Source: Wenzhouxiangella sediminis | Lineage (GTDB): Bacteria > Pseudomonadota > Gammaproteobacteria > Xanthomonadales > Wenzhouxiangellaceae | Assembly: GCF_003410055.1 (NCBI RefSeq) | Contig: NZ_QUZK01000042.1 | Location: 1-64,000, forward strand | Reading direction: 5' to 3' | DNA: 64,000 bases | Part shown: positions 60,159-64,000 of the stretch, piece by piece | How the letters are laid out: each line of letters starts with the position of its first letter | Position numbering within the stretch: position 1 is the stretch's first letter | Position numbers and translations under genes: made by a program | Notes under the pieces: model-generated | What the model was told of the DNA's origin: nothing | What the model saw: the letters and a program-made list of their open reading frames with translations, nothing else | Database searches by the model: none

Positions 60159-61652
60159 ATGTCAGCAGTCATCGAGTCCGGTGAACTGGATCGGCCGCGA
60201 GCCGAAACCGCCACCGTGGTGCTGGCCCCCGGCGACGGCATCGGCCCGGAGATCACCCTGGCGACCTGTCAGATCCTGGAGGCCGCGGGTGCGGCCGTGC
60301 GATTCGAGCCGATCGAGGTGGGCGAGGCCTGCTACCGGCAGGGAGTGAGCTCGGGCATTCCCGAAGACGCCTGGTCGGCCATCCGGCAGCGGCGCGTTTT
60401 GCTCAAGGGGCCGATCACCACACCCCAGGGCGGCGGCTACAAGAGCCTCAACGTGACCCTGCGCAAGTCGCTGGGTCTGTTCGCCAACGTGCGGCCTTGC
60501 CGGTCCTGGCATCCGGTGCTGCCGTCGAGGCACCCGGAGATGGACCTGGTGGTCGTGCGGGAGAACGAGGAAGACACCTACGCCGGAATCGAACACCGGC
60601 AGACCGCGGAAGTGACGCAGTGCCTGAAGCTGATCTCGCGCCCGGCCAGCGAACGGATCGTGCGCTACGCCTTCGAGCTGGCCCGCGCCCAGGGCCGCCC
60701 GAAGGTGACCTGCATGACCAAGGACAACATCATGAAGGTCACCGACGGGCTGTTCCACCGGGTCTTCGACGAGATTGCCGGCGATTACCCGGAGATCGCT
60801 GCCGATCACCGCATCATCGACATCGGAACCGCCCTGCTCGCCGACCGGCCCGAGCAGTTCGACGTGGTGGTCACACCCAATCTCTACGGCGACATCATCT
60901 CGGACGTGGCCGCGCAGATCACCGGCTCGGTCGGCCTGGGTGGCTCGGCCAACATCGGTGACGGATTCGCCATGTTCGAGGCGGTGCACGGCTCGGCGCC
61001 GGATATCGCCGGGCAGGATATCGCCAACCCTTCGGGAATGCTGCTGGCCGCCTGCGAAATGCTGCGCTACCTCGACGACGGGGCGACGGCCGACCGGATC
61101 GAGTGCGCCTGGATGCGCACGCTCGAGGAAGGTGCCCACACCGCCGACATCTTCCGGGCCGGGCACAGCCGCGAGCGGCTGGGCACGCGCAGCTTCGCCG
61201 AGCGCGTGTGCCGGAATCTCGACACGGCGCCGCAGACGCTTGCGCCGTCCCGTGGCGGCGGGCTGCCGCGCTTTGACGGCTCCTGGAAGGCGGCTGCCGA
61301 AAAACCGCGCAAGAGCCTCGTCGGCGTCGATGTCTTCCTCGACTGGGACGAGGAAGGGCGCGATCCGGGACGCCTCGGAGACAGGCTCGTGGCGGCCGCC
61401 GGCGAGGGGTCGCTGTCGCTTCGCATGGTGACCAACCGTGGCGTCAAGGTCTGGCCCGACGGCCTGCCCGAAACCCGCTGCACCGACCACTGGCGTTGCC
61501 GCTTCCGGGTGGAAGCCGAAAGCGAGTGCTCGCATGCGGACGTGATCGGGCTGCTGCAGCGCTTGGAGGAAGCGGGCTTCGACTTCGTCAAGACCGAGCA
61601 CCTGTGCCACTTCGACGGCCAGCCGGGTTTCTCGCTGGGGCAGGGCGAGTGA
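60159..61652 (+). CDS. icd: Isocitrate dehydrogenase, long Thermus-type with C-terminal domain
   Basis: The 497-residue protein has the isocitrate/isopropylmalate dehydrogenase core (APGDGIGPEI; VVRENEEDTYAGIEH; TCMTKDNIMK; NLYGDIISD; EAVHGSAPDIAGQDIANP) and then, from about residue 385, an extra C-terminal domain (VGVDVFLDW; LSLRMVTNRGVKVWP). This matches the roughly 500-residue class first known from Thermus, in which the tail helps dimer formation. Coenzyme choice cannot be fixed by eye. GAGGAGG precedes the ATG at 60159. Confidence 0.93.
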   Translation: MSAVIESGELDRPRAETATVVLAPGDGIGPEITLATCQILEAAGAAVRFEPIEVGEACYRQGVSSGIPEDAWSAIRQRRVLLKGPITTPQGGGYKSLNVTLRKSLGLFANVRPCRSWHPVLPSRHPEMDLVVVRENEEDTYAGIEHRQTAEVTQCLKLISRPASERIVRYAFELARAQGRPKVTCMTKDNIMKVTDGLFHRVFDEIAGDYPEIAADHRIIDIGTALLADRPEQFDVVVTPNLYGDIISDVAAQITGSVGLGGSANIGDGFAMFEAVHGSAPDIAGQDIANPSGMLLAACEMLRYLDDGATADRIECAWMRTLEEGAHTADIFRAGHSRERLGTRSFAERVCRNLDTAPQTLAPSRGGGLPRFDGSWKAAAEKPRKSLVGVDVFLDWDEEGRDPGRLGDRLVAAAGEGSLSLRMVTNRGVKVWPDGLPETRCTDHWRCRFRVEAESECSHADVIGLLQRLEEAGFDFVKTEHLCHFDGQPGFSLGQGE

Positions 61653-61742
61653 GGCGGAAGCAAACACTGTAAACTTTTCATATCGTCATAAGGTAGACTG
61701 TCGCGCTTTTCGTTCACCCGCAAAAAGTAAGGAGAGAAAAGC

Positions 61743-63563
61743 GTGACGACCGCCGCCCGCATCGCGGCGGCCCTGGTGCTGGCCACCGGGGTCGCCTCCC
61801 AGCAAGCCGCCCGCGCTCAGGGCGAACCGACTGCCTCGCTCGACCCCCTGCTGGTCAGCGCCACGCCCGCCGGCGGCACGCTGTCGGAATCCTTCCAGTC
61901 GGTCACGGTCATCGACCGCCAGCAGATCGAAAGCTGGCCGGCGGCGACGCTGGCCGACCTGTTGGCCGGTGTGGCCGGGGTGGATATTCGGCGACGCGGC
62001 GAGCCGGGCGTCCAGGCCGATGTGGGTATCCGCGGCACCGGCTTCGAGCAGACCGTGATCCTGCTCGACGGCATGCCGATGGGTGATCCCCAGACCGGTC
62101 ATCACAACCTCAACCTGCCCGTTCCGATCGAGCACATCGAGCGCATCGAGGTGGTCAAGGGACCGGGCGCCATGGCCTACGGCGGCAAGGCGACCGGCGG
62201 GGTGATCAATATCGTCACGCGGAAGGGCGGAGATACCTCCCTGGCCGCGCAAGCCAGAGTCGGCAGCCACGACACCCGCTCGGGCATGCTGGCCGGCGCC
62301 GCCGCCTGGGGGCGCAGCGATCACCGCCTGAGCCTCGATCACCTGCAGACCGACGGTCACCTGCCCGAGCGGCGGGCGGACGCCGAACTCACGCGCGGCC
62401 TCTACACCGGCGGGGCGGATTTCGGCCGCACGGACCTGCGCTGGGGCCTGGGCGCCGAAAACCGCGACTTCGGCGCCTGGAAGTTCTACACCGCCGACTA
62501 TCCGGACCAGCGCGAGCGCACCCGGACCCGAACCGCCTGGCTGGCCGCCGACACCCGCGCCGGCGAGTGGACGCTGAGCCCGCAGGCCTGGCGGCGCGAG
62601 CACGACGACCGGTTCCGGACCATCGTCTTCGGTACCGCCTACATCAATCGCCACGAGACGCGGGTGCAGGGATTGCGCCTGGCCGGACGCCGTTCCTGGG
62701 GCGGGGGCGTCACGGCGCTCGGGGTATCGCACGCAAGCGAGCGCATCGACTCCAACGCGCTCGATCGCCACGACCGCGACGAGTCCCAGGCCTGGCTGGT
62801 GCACCGCCAGCCCCTGGGCCAGCGCACGGCGCTGGAGGCCGGCCTCACCCTGGTCGACTACAGCGACTACGGCAGCTACGGCCTGCCGAGCATTGCCGTC
62901 CGGCACCGCATCGGCGAGCACTGGACGGCTTTCGCTTCGGTGGCGCGATCGGCCCGTGTGCCGTCCTACACCGAACTGTTCCTGCAGACCTCGGGTAATC
63001 TGGGCAACCCGGATCTCGAGCCCGAGCGGTCCGACTACGCCGAAGCGGGCCTGCGTTTTCGCGCCGGTGCGCACCGGCTGAACCTCGCGCTGTTCGAGCG
63101 CCGTACCGATCGGTTGATCGACTGGGCCCGCTCGCCGGGCGAAGTCCAGTGGCAGGCCGACCAGTTCGAGGGGCACCGCAGTCAGGGCGGCGAGGTCGAG
63201 TGGCGGTGGTTTCCCGCTCACCGTTGGCTGGAGCGCGTCGACCTGGCCGCCACCGTGCTCGACACCGAGCTCGACGATCGCGGTCTCGAAATCAAGTACG
63301 CGCTGGATCATGTCGAGCTGGGTCTGACCGGGGGTGCCGTCTGGCGTCTGGCTGAGGCGCTGCGATTGACGACGCGTGCGCGCTACACCGACCGCAGTTC
63401 CGGCGAGTCCGGGACGCTGCTGGACCTGCGGTTGGGCTGGCAACTGTCCGGTGTCGAGCTCTTCGTCGAGGGCAACAACCTGCTCGACGAGCGCCTGGTC
63501 GAGGCGGGCTTCGCGCCGCTACCGGGGCGCTGGCTCTACGCGGGTATTCGGGCCGACTACTGA
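61743..63563 (+). CDS. TonB-dependent receptor
   Basis: The 606-residue outer-membrane receptor has a signal peptide, a plug (DPLLVSATPAGG TonB-box-like start; DIRRRGEPGVQADVGIRGTG; VKGPGAMAYGGKATGGVINI) and a barrel closing with WLYAGIRADY. Length is close to BtuB/vitamin B12-type receptors; the substrate is not decided. The GTG start at 61743 follows AAGGAGAG. It is convergent with the substrate-binding protein gene and overlaps it by 7 bp. Confidence 0.9.
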   Translation: MTTAARIAAALVLATGVASQQAARAQGEPTASLDPLLVSATPAGGTLSESFQSVTVIDRQQIESWPAATLADLLAGVAGVDIRRRGEPGVQADVGIRGTGFEQTVILLDGMPMGDPQTGHHNLNLPVPIEHIERIEVVKGPGAMAYGGKATGGVINIVTRKGGDTSLAAQARVGSHDTRSGMLAGAAAWGRSDHRLSLDHLQTDGHLPERRADAELTRGLYTGGADFGRTDLRWGLGAENRDFGAWKFYTADYPDQRERTRTRTAWLAADTRAGEWTLSPQAWRREHDDRFRTIVFGTAYINRHETRVQGLRLAGRRSWGGGVTALGVSHASERIDSNALDRHDRDESQAWLVHRQPLGQRTALEAGLTLVDYSDYGSYGLPSIAVRHRIGEHWTAFASVARSARVPSYTELFLQTSGNLGNPDLEPERSDYAEAGLRFRAGAHRLNLALFERRTDRLIDWARSPGEVQWQADQFEGHRSQGGEVEWRWFPAHRWLERVDLAATVLDTELDDRGLEIKYALDHVELGLTGGAVWRLAEALRLTTRARYTDRSSGESGTLLDLRLGWQLSGVELFVEGNNLLDERLVEAGFAPLPGRWLYAGIRADY

Positions 63564-64000
63564 GCGTCGTCCCTCGATCGTTGCAGCCAGTCGTCGAAGC
63601 GTTCGCGGATTCGATCGATGGTGTGCGAGTACCAGTCGATGTCCTTGGCGATGGCGTTGGCGCTGTTGTAGGCGTGGGTCGGAATGTGCGGGCGCATGTC
63701 GATCCCCGCTTCGGGGTGGCGGCGCACCTGCGCTTCGGCGGAGTGCCGGGCCGGCCCGTAGGCCAGCCGCTCGGCCAGTTCGGTCAGCGGGCCGGTGCGC
63801 GTGGCGAAGCGGATGAAGGCCCGCGCGGCCTCCGGCCGGCCGGCGCCGGCCGGGACGACCCAGGTCTGGTACTCCTGGATCTGGCCGTCCCAGATGATTT
63901 CGATGCTGCTTTCGGGGTCCAGGCGCGCGTTGAAGAAGCGGCCGTTGTAGCCCGAGGCCATGACCGCCCGGCCGGACTTGAGCAGGCGAACCGGTTCGTC
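63557..64000 (-). CDS. Polyamine-type ABC transporter substrate-binding protein (3' part, cut by window edge)
   Basis: The frame runs open to the window end. Its last 147 residues read DEPVRLLKSGRAVMASGYNG, then IIWDGQIQEYQTWVVPAGA, FIRFATRTGPLTELAE and YGPARHSAEA. This is the C-terminal lobe of spermidine/putrescine-type (PotD/PotF) periplasmic binding proteins. An internal ATG at 63961 is not the start, since family sequence continues upstream of it. The rest of the transporter would lie beyond the right edge. Confidence 0.85.
   Translation of the reverse strand, partial: DEPVRLLKSGRAVMASGYNGRFFNARLDPESSIEIIWDGQIQEYQTWVVPAGAGRPEAARAFIRFATRTGPLTELAERLAYGPARHSAEAQVRRHPEAGIDMRPHIPTHAYNSANAIAKDIDWYSHTIDRIRERFDDWLQRSRDDAQ

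Overview
The window is GC-rich, densely packed proteobacterial chromosome. Gene content points to a gammaproteobacterium, possibly near the Wenzhouxiangella/Xanthomonadales-Chromatiales group. The grounds are a GlrK-GlrG-GlrR two-component locus, TonB receptors, a PyrC-type dihydroorotase, an IPTL-CTERM-like sorting tail and a membrane-anchored Ser/Thr kinase with helical repeats. This placement is an inference from gene content only. No rRNA, tRNA, CRISPR array, IS element or prophage was recognised.

Layout. 0-2.7 kb: an integron attC-like 3' end at the left edge, followed about 17 bp later by a lower-GC membrane-protein gene, then PPK2 and a cytochrome b561. 2.8-7.9 kb: a TetR-MFP-RND efflux operon on the minus strand. 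8-20.8 kb: an accessory envelope/signalling block with a TPR Ser/Thr kinase, a small membrane protein + XRE regulator + DUF2207 operon, a beta-helix protein with an IPTL-CTERM-like tail, a VWA protein with seven tandem ~88-aa repeats, a PPC protein and an S41 peptidase. 20.9-25.8 kb: a gamma-glutamyltransferase-like Ntn hydrolase, an ECF42-type sigma factor with its DGPF/YCII partner, a small DUF2007-like protein and Nei. 25.8-31.2 kb: a SulP transporter, divergent from an unfamiliar 926-aa protein with a split, atypical protein-kinase core. 31.3-34.3 kb: GST, TerB/DUF697 protein, membrane-tethered LuxR regulator and b-type cytochrome.

34.3-38 kb: a four-gene TetR-HlyD-ABC-ABC2 exporter operon (YbiH/YbhGFSR-like organisation) with an AT-rich dyad on its promoter. 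38-41.1 kb: a minus-strand run starting with a MarR regulator that carries a C-terminal Cys cluster and has a perfect palindrome on its own -10 box, then a secreted protein, a glutamine amidotransferase and YggS. 41.1-49.7 kb: an SDR pseudogene, a membrane protein, a START-like protein, two secreted hydrolases, a BNR-like lipoprotein, an acyltransferase-3 protein, a short ToxR-like regulator and an EF-hand protein. 50-53.4 kb: glrK-glrG-glrR. 53.4-56.7 kb: pyrC-sbtA-sbtB-tsaC, a tight operon joining a bicarbonate transporter and its PII-like regulator with two enzymes whose pathways consume CO2/bicarbonate. 56.8-64 kb: a His-rich ZnuD-like TonB receptor, a LysR gene divergent from a long Thermus-type isocitrate dehydrogenase, a second TonB receptor and the 3' end of a polyamine-type ABC substrate-binding protein cut by the window edge.

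Most start codons were chosen by Shine-Dalgarno sequence and signal peptide. Very long open frames opposite real genes are treated as GC-driven shadows.
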